A DNA stretch of 64,000 nucleotides from Lycorma delicatula. Lineage: Eukaryota > Arthropoda > Insecta > Hemiptera > Fulgoridae. Positions 1 through 9,424 of this stretch are shown piece after piece (position 1 is the first letter of the stretch; each line of letters opens with the position of its first letter). Location: positions 82,856,103-82,920,102 of the forward strand of contig NC_134461.1 in assembly GCF_047948215.1 (NCBI RefSeq), given 5' to 3'. The notes beneath the pieces were generated by a model that worked only from the letters and a program-made list of their open reading frames with translations, was not told the origin of the DNA and made no database searches. Position numbers and translations under genes: made by a program.

Positions 1-315
1 CATTAAGAAAAGGATAATCCTTTTCTTAATTTTATTTCTATTATATTCAAATTTCTATAATAATAATGTAAAGTGAACTCTTGTAGTCATTACGAACACA
101 TTAAGTTAATAGCCTATTATTATAGGACTATTGTGCTGATTTAAAAATAATTTTATTTTAAATTGTTTGATATAATCTGTACCTATTTAGGTCTACAGGT
201 TATATCTTGTTTTGATTTTTCTTGTCAGTGATTTTATTTTGCAGCAAGTGTACATTAAGAAGTGTTTAATTAAGTTTAATTTTAATTTTTAAATTTTATT
301 CTTTATTTTTCCTCA

Positions 316-1734
316 ATGGAAGGAAAAGTAAGGCCTGCCCCACCCCGTTCTCCCACCCCGGAACTGTCCGTCGGTGGAGAGGAAAGCGGGTCTGGCGCTA
401 GGAAGCGCCAGAAACGCCGGGACTCCGCGCCTCCTATGGAGACGGAGCCCGTAGCGGGCTGCAGCAAGGCTGCAGCAGCCGCCAACCCGCAGGCTGATGA
501 TGGGGCCCCATCACAGCCTGCTACCGTCAGGCGGGAGAAAATCCCGCCAATAATGCTGGACTGCCCGAAGGAGTGGCCAGCATTAGCGCGCGACATTAAG
601 TCGCGGATCGGGGGGCGCCTGGTGGCTAAAAGCACCGGGCTCTCGATAAGGCTGCAGCTGGGCAGCGAGGCGGATTACCGGGCGGTGCAGAGTTTTCTGC
701 ACTCGAAGGGAATCGCCTTTCACTCCTTTCAGCTCCCGAAGGACAGGGAGCTGAAGGTGGTTATACGGGGGATCCCCTATGGGGCTGCCCCGGAGGAAGT
801 AAGGGAGGAACTGACCTCCCTTGGCTATGAGGTGGTTTCGGTTAAGAAGCTCCTCACAAGGGACGGTCGGGAAACCCCGACCTGCCTAGTGGCCCTTAAG
901 AGGACCCCTTCGGCCCGGACCATTTATGACCTTGGCAGTATTTTTTACTGCAAGGTCGCAGTGACTGCGTTTGTGTCACGAGGGGGGCCACCCCAGTGCC
1001 ACAGATGCCAGAAATTTGGACACTCGTCCAATTACTGCCAGAGGGCCCAGCAATGTGTCAAGTGTGGTGGGGACCACGACACTGCCACATGCGTTAAGCC
1101 GCGTGAGGAACCAGCCTCATGCGTTAACTGCAAGGGGCCTCATCCGGCTAATTACCGGGGTTGCCCCTATTATAAGGAGCAAGTCAATAAGGTCAAGGGC
1201 ATTAAAAAGCCCGCGACTGTTGACGGCCGCAGCTGGGCCCGTGTTGCCGGTGGGGGAAAATCAGCCCCCAAACCGGAGGTGCCGGCACCTGTGGCCAAGG
1301 CGGTAGTGAAAAAAGGGGAGGTACCCTCCCCAACACCCGCCAAGCCAAAACCGGCGGCGACCACCAAGAAGGTGGTGAAACAAAAGGCGGCGACAAAGCC
1401 GGCCCCGGCGAAGAAGGCCAAGCCTTCCTCGACGGGAAAGGCAAAGCCTGCTCCGGCTGGGAAGGCCAAGCAGGCTGTTAAAAACACCGCGGCCCCTGTG
1501 GCCCCGCGCCCCACCAAAAGGGCGGCCGCGCCAAAAGGCACCTCCAGCGGCAATCCGAAACCGGCTACCCCGTTGGAGACCACTGGCATGGAGTTCCTGT
1601 CGCAGATGACAGTGAAGAATATCCTGCCACATATCATGATGGTTTTGCCACGCCTGCTCCAGGCAAAATCTCTCAAGGACTGTATTCAGTCCTTAATAGA
1701 GTGCCTCATGGCTGTACTGTCCAGGTATGGTTAG
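316..1734 (+). CDS. Jockey LINE ORF1, gag-like nucleic-acid binding protein
   Basis: A 472-aa intact protein expected to coat the LINE RNA and form the ribonucleoprotein. Residues ~1-75 are charged and Pro/Ala-rich. A gag-type (RRM-like) region runs to ~210 and leads into three zinc knuckles: CHRCQKFGHSSNYC (CX2CX4HX4C), CVKCGGDHDTATC (CX2CX3HX4C) and CVNC...H...C with spacing CX2CX3HX6C, the usual Jockey arrangement. Residues ~310-420 are a low-complexity Lys/Ala/Pro tail resembling histone H1. The final ~45 residues are hydrophobic (MTVKNILPHIMMVLPRLL). ATG at 316 is the first in frame, just after a T-rich 5' leader. The stop overlaps the ORF2 start by 8 nt in ATGGTTAG (1727-1734), so ORF2 is probably reached by reinitiation or termination-coupled translation. 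Large antisense ORFs here are shadows. Confidence 0.88.
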   Translation: MEGKVRPAPPRSPTPELSVGGEESGSGARKRQKRRDSAPPMETEPVAGCSKAAAAANPQADDGAPSQPATVRREKIPPIMLDCPKEWPALARDIKSRIGGRLVAKSTGLSIRLQLGSEADYRAVQSFLHSKGIAFHSFQLPKDRELKVVIRGIPYGAAPEEVREELTSLGYEVVSVKKLLTRDGRETPTCLVALKRTPSARTIYDLGSIFYCKVAVTAFVSRGGPPQCHRCQKFGHSSNYCQRAQQCVKCGGDHDTATCVKPREEPASCVNCKGPHPANYRGCPYYKEQVNKVKGIKKPATVDGRSWARVAGGGKSAPKPEVPAPVAKAVVKKGEVPSPTPAKPKPAATTKKVVKQKAATKPAPAKKAKPSSTGKAKPAPAGKAKQAVKNTAAPVAPRPTKRAAAPKGTSSGNPKPATPLETTGMEFLSQMTVKNILPHIMMVLPRLLQAKSLKDCIQSLIECLMAVLSRYG

Positions 1735-2880
1735 GCCCACCCTCAGACTCTTGCAGTGGAACGCCAACTCAGTAGTAGGCCGGACGGAGGAACTATGCCG
1801 TCTGGCCGAGGATCTACTGATAGACGTGATACTGTTGTCTGAGACGTGCTTGAACCCAAACAAGCAACTGACCCTTCGGAACTATTTTACATATAGGACG
1901 GATAGGCCAGTTCGACCCGGATCTCGCACCTCTGGTGGAACTGCGGTTTTAGTCCACAGACGCCACATGCATACGCGCGTTGTTCTTCATACAAACGTGA
2001 TGGAGCAAACGTGTGTGCATGTGGAGCATCTGGGCACGGTGTATCGGCTGGTTTCGGCTTATAGCAAGCCGAACGACGCGGTAACCGGCGCAGATCTGGA
2101 TGCCGTGCTGGAAAATTGGGATGGGCCCATGATACTCATGGGCGACCTCAATGCCAAACACGTGTCATGGAACAGCATTCTGACAAATCCGAATGGCAGA
2201 TTGCTGTACGAAAGGGCGAGAGCCCGCCGCTTGGTCGTCGTAGGCCCTGAGGTGCCCACGTTCGTGCATCGCTCAGGCAGATCTAGGCCTGACGTGCTGG
2301 ATATCGCAGTCATGAAGGGGGGTACCCTCCCATTCATGATTGAAACGATAGAAGACCTCAGCTCGGACCATTCCCCTGTCCTGTTGGAACTAGGTCAGGC
2401 AGGGGGTGGCCGAGATCCCCCGCCTATACCCCGAAGGTCAGTCAACTGGAAAAGGTTCTACGAGACCCTCCAGCGGGAGTACAGGCCGGTAAATCCTGAG
2501 CTCCTGAACACCCCGGAGGAAATCGACGACACTGTCGGGCGCGTCACGTCGTCAATGACCGAGGCCCTGGCAGGCAGTTCATCGGCCAAAACTCGAGCAG
2601 TTGTTCGAAACGACCTCCCTCCTCATATCTCCGAAGCCATAACGGAGAAACGACGACTGAGGAGGAGATATCGAATCACCCTGTCCCCCGCTGATAAGCG
2701 GGCCTTTTATAATCAAACGGACAGGGTAAAACAACTGCTGACAAGCCATCGAGAGGATTCGTGGAACGAATACCTCGCCTCGGTCTCTGACGACATCTCC
2801 TCGGTGTTCAGGTTGAACAGGAGACTGCGAGAAGGGAAGAAGCCTCGCCATCCGGTTGTGGGGCAGCGAGGTTTTTTTTT
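1727..2880 (+). CDS. Jockey LINE ORF2, endonuclease half (broken by frameshift)
   Basis: N-terminal half of the ORF2 polyprotein. Residues 1-~225 are an APE-type endonuclease that nicks the target DNA to prime reverse transcription. Visible catalytic blocks, in order, are LLQWNANS, LLSET (metal-binding Glu), MGDLNAKHVSW, PDVLDIAV and SSDHSPV; all look intact. A basic linker follows. The ATG at 1727 overlaps the ORF1 stop. The reading frame is lost in the T9 run at 2872-2880: the same frame stays open as nonsense to 3001, while the homologous protein continues from 2881 in another frame as AYSEAERAEVFADTLEEQF, a typical linker preceding the RT. A one-base change in a homopolymer could be a real mutation or a sequencing error. 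Confidence 0.85.
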
Positions 2881-4434
2881 GCATACTCGGAGGCGGAGAG
2901 GGCCGAGGTATTCGCCGATACCTTGGAGGAGCAGTTCACTCCAAACCCCCCTCCCTCCCCGAACGACGAGCACACAACCGAGGTGGAATCCTTTCTTGTA
3001 GATTATTTCTCACAGGTGGAGGACGCCCCTCTAGAGATTGACCAAGTCACTGAAGCGGAAGTTTCCGCAGCCATTAAGGCCACAAGCCCCGACAAGGCCC
3101 CGGGTGTCGACGGGATCAGCGCCCGTGCATTCCGGAACATACCGGCCTCCGTGATTACAGCAATTTCGGTGATATTCACGTCCATTTTGTACGTTGGATA
3201 TTTCCCGAATTGTTGGAAAACGGCCAAAGTCGTATGTTTACCCAAACCGGGGAAAAGTTTACTTTTCCCACGGAATTATAGGCCAATCTCCCTGTTACCG
3301 GTATTGTCTAAGTTGTTCGAGAGGATTTTTCTCGAAAAACTGAGGCGATACATGGAGGGAGAAGTGCGGCCCGAGCAATTTGGGTTCAGGGAGGGTCACT
3401 CAACCACCCTCCAACTGGTAAAAATAATAGACGACCTTGTCGGAGGCCTGAACAGGAAACGGGTGACTGCAGCCGTTTTTCTGGATGTGGCCAAGGCCTT
3501 TGACAAAGTTTGGCATAGCGGGCTGCTTTATAAGCTAGCGCGATCGGCGATCCCCTACCGCTATGTCAGACTGATGCGGTCATACCTGCTAGACCGACAT
3601 TTTGTCGTGCGCGTAGGGGAAACGATTTCCTCCACCAGAGAAATAGCCGCTGGGGTTCCCCAAGGAGCAGTACTTTCCCCGTTCTTGTACACTTTGTACG
3701 TGAACGATATGCCGCTGTCGGAAGGGGTCAAAACGGCCCTTTACGCAGACGACACGGCATATTTCTACGAATCCGCAAATGTGGATTACGCGGTCCGGAG
3801 GCTCCAAAGGCAGCTGGACTTAGTGGAACCGTGGCTCGACATGTGGAGAATCAGGGTCAACGGTGAAAAATCGGTGGCCGTGATGTTCACATGCAAGACA
3901 CGAAAACCGACCAGAGAGCTGGAAATCTCAGGGGAGAAAATCCCTTTTGAGAAAACAGTTAAGTACCTGGGGGTGGTGTTGGACAGGCGGCTTACCTTCG
4001 GCGAACATGTAAATTATGCGACCCGGAGGGCTAAGGCCGCCAGAGCCTCACTATACCCAGTGCTGAACAGTGCCAGCCCATACCCACTGGCAACTAAGCT
4101 TCTCATTTTTCGGCTGTACGTACTGCCGATTCTAACATATGCTTACCCGGCATGGGGGGCAATGTTGAGCTCCTCGCTTCAAAAGAAGATCGAGGCCGTC
4201 CAAAACATCGCGTTGCGGACGATCTTTGGAGCTCCGTGGTTCGTCAGGAACGCCACTCTCCGATCTGATGCGAGATTTCAATCCGTGTCCGAGGTGGGGG
4301 TGGCGCAGGCGCGCAGACTGTTCGGGAGAGCGGCTGTGTCCGAACACAGTCATCTTCGGGACATCTGCAGAGAGGACCCAACTCCGACAGTTGTAAGGAA
4401 GCGGCCTCACGCCGTACTGGACGAACCACCGTGA
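2881..4434 (+). CDS. Jockey LINE ORF2, reverse transcriptase half
   Basis: C-terminal half of ORF2, in frame from 2881; the first ATG is 2923 but is not a natural start. RT motifs in order are SPDKAPGVDGIS, KPGKSLLFPRNYRPISLLP, EQFGFREGHST, AVFLDVAKAFDKVWH, GVPQGAVLSPFLYTLYVNDM, the catalytic ALYADDTAYF (YADD near 3740), EKSVAVMF and VKYLGVVLD. The thumb and C-terminal domain (LFRLYVLPILTYAYPAW, KIEAVQNIALRTIFGAPWFV) follow, ending in DEPP then TGA with no RNase H. The enzyme copies the element RNA at the nicked target. All catalytic residues are present, so the T9 frameshift at its N-terminal side is the only visible defect. RNA-directed DNA polymerase assignment is secure; Jockey clade is likely. 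Confidence 0.88.
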   Translation, partial: AYSEAERAEVFADTLEEQFTPNPPPSPNDEHTTEVESFLVDYFSQVEDAPLEIDQVTEAEVSAAIKATSPDKAPGVDGISARAFRNIPASVITAISVIFTSILYVGYFPNCWKTAKVVCLPKPGKSLLFPRNYRPISLLPVLSKLFERIFLEKLRRYMEGEVRPEQFGFREGHSTTLQLVKIIDDLVGGLNRKRVTAAVFLDVAKAFDKVWHSGLLYKLARSAIPYRYVRLMRSYLLDRHFVVRVGETISSTREIAAGVPQGAVLSPFLYTLYVNDMPLSEGVKTALYADDTAYFYESANVDYAVRRLQRQLDLVEPWLDMWRIRVNGEKSVAVMFTCKTRKPTRELEISGEKIPFEKTVKYLGVVLDRRLTFGEHVNYATRRAKAARASLYPVLNSASPYPLATKLLIFRLYVLPILTYAYPAWGAMLSSSLQKKIEAVQNIALRTIFGAPWFVRNATLRSDARFQSVSEVGVAQARRLFGRAAVSEHSHLRDICREDPTPTVVRKRPHAVLDEPP

Positions 4435-4623
4435 TGGTGCGGTGCGGTAGCCGAAAATCGACAAACCAGGCTTAGGGGCCTCCATATCGCATGAGCCATA
4501 AACGGAATAGTGCGTCAGACGCGTTTCCGGGGTCGCGAGTGAATAGTTTTTTTCGCGAGTTATATAGTTTGAAGACTTCAAATACGGTAAGTCGCGCACA
4601 AAACAAAAACGCGGTCTAAAAAA

Positions 4624-4669
<46 letters not shown>

Positions 4670-5465
4670 CTCGCGTGTGTTTTGTTCTGTTTCTCTTGTT
4701 TCAGAAACGGGAGAAACGTGGATGTGGAACGACGCGTCGTGCCGTCTCATCCTGCCAGTCGAAAGGAAAGTAAAAATTAAATTTTTTTTTTTTTTTTTCG
4801 TGTGTGTGTTCTGCTTCTTTTGTTGCAGATGCCAACAGCCACCACAAAAACAAATGGTTTCTTCACTGCGGCCACGCGGTCCCCCCAACCCCTTCTCAGA
4901 CACACGCGTGTCTGAAGGTTAATAATTACGTGGAGAGAATAATTACTGTTTACTTCTTTCCAGAAAATCGCCGCCCCAAAACCGCGATCGCGAATAGGTA
5001 TCACCATCTGTAAGTTAAACTTACAGTAAGATAAAATAACCCAGCAATTGCGACTCCTCCGGAAAAGGGGACGCATTGCTCCCTCCTTATAGCTAGTGCC
5101 CCGTTGTGGCGTATTCCTGCTAGCCTATTAAAGAGTTAGCACCGAAAGGACTTCAGTGGACGGTCTGAAGGGGAATTACGTCGGGAGGACAGGCTTTATA
5201 AGCCTAGCCTTCCGCGGTCGGCCCATGAAATGGGTTCGATAACGCTGGTTTAACAACGGATTGGAATGCAATTAAATCCGTCTTAAATTCACTAAAATAA
5301 TAATAGACAAAACTTGAAAAATTAGATCCGAGATTAAAAAATAACCCTTTTAAAAACAAGCCCGATTAGAAAGATCCAGCAGCAAGGGACTCTGTCCAGG
5401 TTCTGCGATAAAGTAGGGAGTAATAGACTCCTGCCAACTTTGCATTCCATTCCATTCCATTCCAC
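4435..5465 (+). other. 3' UTR of the Jockey LINE with splice-like signals and a shared tail
   Basis: The region contains a ~42-nt T run at 4628-4669, a second T run near 4783-4798, and several donor/acceptor-like sites: donor GGTAAGT with GT at 4587; acceptors ending AG at 4704, 4828 and 4963, each after a pyrimidine tract; and a donor GTAAGT at 5010. From about 5033 to 5455 the sequence matches 44283-44698 on the same strand. The extreme end, TTGCATTCC plus ATTCC units, is the retrotransposon tail. Confidence 0.7.
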
Positions 5466-5639
5466 ATCTGTACAAAGAGCAATAGACACATAGTACTTCT
5501 GCGGGGGCAGAAAACTATAGTGAAAATTTACAACATATATGCGATTCGCCTAAAGTGAACGTGTTTTATGGTAATTCCCGCGAAAAGATGTAATGGATTA
5601 TTCTTTTTTCATAAACGCACAGTAGTTTGAGAGATTTAT

Positions 5640-6145
5640 CTCGGCATGTTAAGTAAATAGCTAATGCCTTGACTGAAGAAGAAACTGAGAACTTCGTTCT
5701 CATACAAGATGGAGCTCCACCTTACTGGCACATATAGGTTCGAAATAAATTGATTAAACATCTCCCAAGAGTTGGATCGGCCGTGCAACTGATGAAAACA
5801 TGGCGTTGGTACGTCGAACACGAAAAGGTTCAGACTTAACGCCTTGTGATTACTTTTTGTAGGGTTTTATAAAAGAGAAAGTTTTTCTCCTTTATCCCGT
5901 TAATGTTAACCTAAAATAACGTATCACAAATACTGTTGTATGTATTGAGCGGAATATGCTTTCACATTTTTTCGGGTGAATTGGACTACCGTGTAGATAT
6001 CTTTTAAGTTACTCAAGGTGCAAACAAAGAACACGCATAGATATAAACTTTAAGAACTTTTCTGCAAATCATGTTAGTAATAATTTTCATATTTGAAAAT
6101 AAATTTTTTATTAACCATCGATATTTCATTTCTAATCAACCTGTA
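5640..6145 (+). pseudogene. Remnant of an IS630/Tc1/mariner transposase, C-terminal part
   Basis: Conceptual plus-strand translation with several frame changes and stops gives ENFVLIQDGAPPYWH (second catalytic Asp, as in QQDGAPPH), then a region like NKLIKHLPRVGSA, a degraded block corresponding to SPDLTPCDFF around 5825-5860, KEKVF..., and GELDYRVDI near 5975, matching the C-terminal end of insect DDE_3 transposases. The following AT-rich segment, TTTTCATATTTGAAAATAAA to about 6145, probably leads to the terminal repeat; a similar segment recurs near 10247-10320. No functional protein can be made. Confidence 0.6.
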
Positions 6146-8099
6146 TATATTTAGTTAATTATTCGATTTTAACGCCGGAATTATTAATTTTACGGTAATT
6201 AGGTTGGGTAAACGTCAAGGTAATTAATTAAGTTTAGGCCTGACATACACGGATAACGAACATAAGAGTATCTTGAAAATTATATAATAAAAAGGAGATA
6301 AATTGCTTGTATTTGTACAATAGCTCTACGTAATTTGTATATAATCTACGTTTATGTTATTTATTTGTTAATCATCAATCTTAGCTGACAATTTATTTAT
6401 TTTATATTTTTTTTTAATTTTTAGCAGATGTTAATTATTTTATTTTGATGAAGTTTTAAACATTTAATTTGATTAATTATAAATTTGGAATTTTGAAACT
6501 GGTCTATAATTATTCTATGAGGATCCATGAATGATACGTAATGTCATCCCGTTTCTATGATAACACAAAACAATTGAAATAAAAAATTAAATATTAAGGT
6601 CTTAATTATGCAATATTGAAGATAAAATTGCGATAAAGATCAAAATTTCAGTAAAAAAATTTTGGGCCGATTTGACTACCCTTGATGACTTTTTTATAAT
6701 CAAAATTTTTTATCAGTTATTATTAAAAATTGTAGAATATAGAAAAAAAAATTTAGAATATAAAAAAATAAAAAATTAATACAATAAATCATAAATTCGA
6801 AAGTATTTTAAAATTATTTAGTTGGGTCCTAATGGAATTTCCTTTTTTTAAAAAGTTCCCATTCATTTATAGATTTAGATTGTCCAAAAAGTATTGAGCC
6901 TTTCGAGGCCTCAACGGCCTTTGGGGGCCGTTGAGGCCCAAAAAATAATAATATCCTATGCCTAATTTAATAATGAAATTATGAATTATATCCCGTTGTT
7001 TCTTATCCGACCAGAAAATTCTACTGTCTGAGGTGACATTTAGCTTCAGACGAGACATTTTATACTCCGTTAATCTGAATGTTTGGCTGTATCATAAACA
7101 TAATTTCTCTCAATCAAACCAATTCTGATTGATATTTTTTATATATTTACTTTACGTGTGTTATGATAACAAACAACCTAGAATTATTATTATTTTAAAG
7201 AACCGGGTAATACACAATAAATAAAAACCTCATATTCAGCAAAATGATGTTTTATATTCAGTTGTAATCAGCAGCGCGGTATTTCTTCTATTACACATAT
7301 AATTTATATATATATTATATATATTTATACATATATATAATATAAAATTTATCAAGATGATTATATTAGCAACTCATTCATATTTAATATTTTTACAATT
7401 TATCTTTTTTTATGCCTATTAGATTAGTAGAATTATTACAAATTTATTCTATGAAAAAACAAAAATTGTACACTAAATGAAGGTCAAATATTGCATCACA
7501 CTTTCCTGTTATTAATGACGTCAGTTGTTTTTTTAGAATTTATAATAAATATTGTTTGTTTTTATTATATATATTGTAAGGGGAAGTATCTCTTACATTG
7601 ACGTTATAACTTATTACATGGTTTCCCCAAATAAGTTATTTTTTGCTTTTCCGTAAATTTTTCAAAGTTAAAATAGTATAAATAACGGTTATTTTTTATT
7701 GCTTTAAAATTGACATAATTTTTATACAATAATAATATAAGTAATTGGGATTCAACATAATAGAGTAGATATTACAAGTAAAAAAAACATAGTTTTCAAT
7801 ACATAATAACATTTTGGGAGAGCCTCTCGTTGAAAAAGAATATTTTGTGGGTTTGTTTTCGTCCGAGAACCTTAACTGCTAAACAATTGTTTTTTTTCTT
7901 TTTTGAATTCATCATTTCTTATCCCCTCCCCGTTACCGGACACACAACTAAAACTACTTTTATTATTTAATTTAATAGTTACTCTGATAGAAAAACGGTA
8001 CCCTAGAACTCATACGCCAAAAATTGTTGGTTTCAAAAGTATATTAACATTTTAAACGACTTAAAATTAAAAAGGACATTATTAACTCGCTCAGTATAT
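6146..8099. other. AT-rich intergenic DNA, no gene seen
   Basis: No ORF with recognisable protein similarity and no clear element boundaries. The only discrete structure is the perfect GC-rich hairpin at 6907-6938. Confidence 0.5.
6907..6938. repeat. Perfect 13-bp GC-rich hairpin
   Basis: GGCCTCAACGGCC at 6907-6919 is exactly complementary to GGCCGTTGAGGCC at 6926-6938, with loop TTTGGG. It stands out sharply in otherwise AT-rich DNA. No associated gene is visible; it may be a remnant of a transposon end. Confidence 0.8.
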
Positions 8100-8302
8100 A
8101 AGTTTTAGGTAGGTTTCATAAGAAAGCTACCCATTGTAATGGATACCATGATCGACATCTGGAAACTTTCGACATCTTCCCGTTTCACATCCCCCAGACT
8201 CCAAAACCACCGTCAGTTCAAAAGTTTATATTTGCATATATATTATACCCATGTGTATTTCGATATATCACATATATATGCGAAATATATTTTAATAATA
8301 TA
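8100..8302 (+). repeat. Dispersed repeat, family D copy 1
   Basis: The segment with TAGGTAGGTTTCATAAGAAA, then a stretch ending in TCACATCCCCCAGACTCCAA, is found in reverse orientation at about 49420-49590. No coding capacity is recognised. It directly abuts the family C repeat, and the two may be parts of one larger non-autonomous element. Confidence 0.65.
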
Positions 8303-8837
8303 TTTTTACTTCCTTGTACGAAGTAAAGGAAGTATTGTGATTGCGAAAAATCTCGGTTTCCAGATTTCAACGGATATATCCATTTTAATCATCCCTGAAT
8401 CCATTTTGCTTAGTTTTGGCCTGACCTCTGTACGTACATATGTATCTCGCGTAACTCAAAACCGACTAGCCGTAGGATGTTGAAATTTTGGATTTAGAAC
8501 TGTTCTATCATGTAATTGTTCACCTCCCCTTTTGATTGCAAACGACTGAACCAAAAGTGTCCAAAAAAGCCCAAAATCCAAAACATTAGGATTTTGGACT
8601 TTTTCTTAACTGTAGTAATAAACCCTCATTGAGAGCTTTTCAACGATATATCATATAAGTAGTGCTTATTTTCACTGGTTCCAGAGTTATAGCCAAATAA
8701 AATTTTAATTAATGAAATATTTGGATCTTAGGGAAGGCATATCGATTCGAATCAGACTTCATTTTTTTTTAAACTTTTTTTTTAATTTAAATATATTCAT
8801 TTATTAATTATAATTAACCTTTGATTGTAAAAAAATG
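8303..8837 (+). repeat. Dispersed repeat, family C copy 1 (~530 bp)
   Basis: It begins TTTTTACTTCCTTGTACGAA with a short self-complementary end (ACTTCC...GGAAGT) and ends with a B-box-like GATTCGAATCAGACTTC followed by T-rich DNA. A second copy in the same orientation lies at 53297-53812, clearly recognisable over nearly its full length. The open frame across it has no protein similarity. Probably a non-autonomous element. Confidence 0.75.
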
Positions 8838-9058
8838 ACGAAAAATAATAATTCAATAATAACAATAAAAAAAATGAACAGAATGTTCAACAGTTAAAAT
8901 CTTATGTATATCAAGGTATGCTAAATAATTTTAAATTGCGCATATGTTTCGCATAAAAACCAAAATTTGGTTTTCTATCTCAAAATAAAAATATTTGGAA
9001 ATAAATATTTTATCAATTTCTCAAGCATGTTTATCGCTGATATATTTAATAAATTATA

Positions 9059-9421
9059 AAAAATTATTAAAAAATGAAAATTCACTTCACCAGCAAATTA
9101 AGTGTGACTCGAGATCTTTTGGTTTATTTCCAAACCATCAGCAGGAGTTAAAAATATTATAAGTTGAAAATTAAAATAATGTTAAAGATTAAAATACTTC
9201 TTACACAGTCACGACTGCATGCATTCTAACAGTATACTCGCTGCCTAGTTTATACTGTTAGAATTCATGCCGTCATGACTGTGTAAGTATTTTAACCTTT
9301 GACATTATTTTAGTTTTTAAATTATTATAATATTTTTAACTCCTGATGATGGTTTTGAAATAAACCGAAAGATCTCGAGTCACACTTAAGTAAGGTGGAT
9401 TTTCATTTTTTAATAATATTT
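9059..9421. mobile_element. Foldback element (long imperfect inverted repeat)
   Basis: Two arms of about 170 bp (left ~9059-9236, right ~9251-9421) are imperfect reverse complements around a 14-nt centre; the innermost stem is CTAACAGTATA/TATACTGTTAG. Outer ends are TTAAAAAATGAAAATTCAC and its complement. The right arm holds CTGATGA, a helix and GAAA arranged like a hammerhead ribozyme core (9339-9380); the left arm copy of that core is mutated. A transcript would form a long hairpin. No ORF. Confidence 0.8.
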
Positions 9422-9424
9422 CAA

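Larger units (their letters stand above)
183..5465 (+). mobile_element. Jockey-clade non-LTR retrotransposon, near full length
   Basis: Two overlapping ORFs (gag-like ORF1; endonuclease plus reverse transcriptase ORF2) are followed by a ~1 kb 3' UTR that ends in a short ATTCC repeat near 5440-5462. ORF2 has no RNase H after the RT, which with the gag knuckle pattern and the APE-type endonuclease fits the Jockey clade. The octamer ATCTGTAC occurs at 175-182 and again at 5466-5473, a possible target-site duplication that would put the element ends at 183 and 5465; eight bases in AT-rich DNA is weak support, so the 5' end is tentative. One frameshift in ORF2 is the only clear lesion, so this is a young copy. 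Its GC content is much higher than the surrounding DNA. Confidence 0.85.

Noticed and set aside
303..1676. Long minus-strand frames opposite the gag ORF (for example 1170-1676)
   Set aside because: They are antisense shadows caused by GC-rich, Lys/Ala/Pro-biased codons of the real ORF and show no domain.
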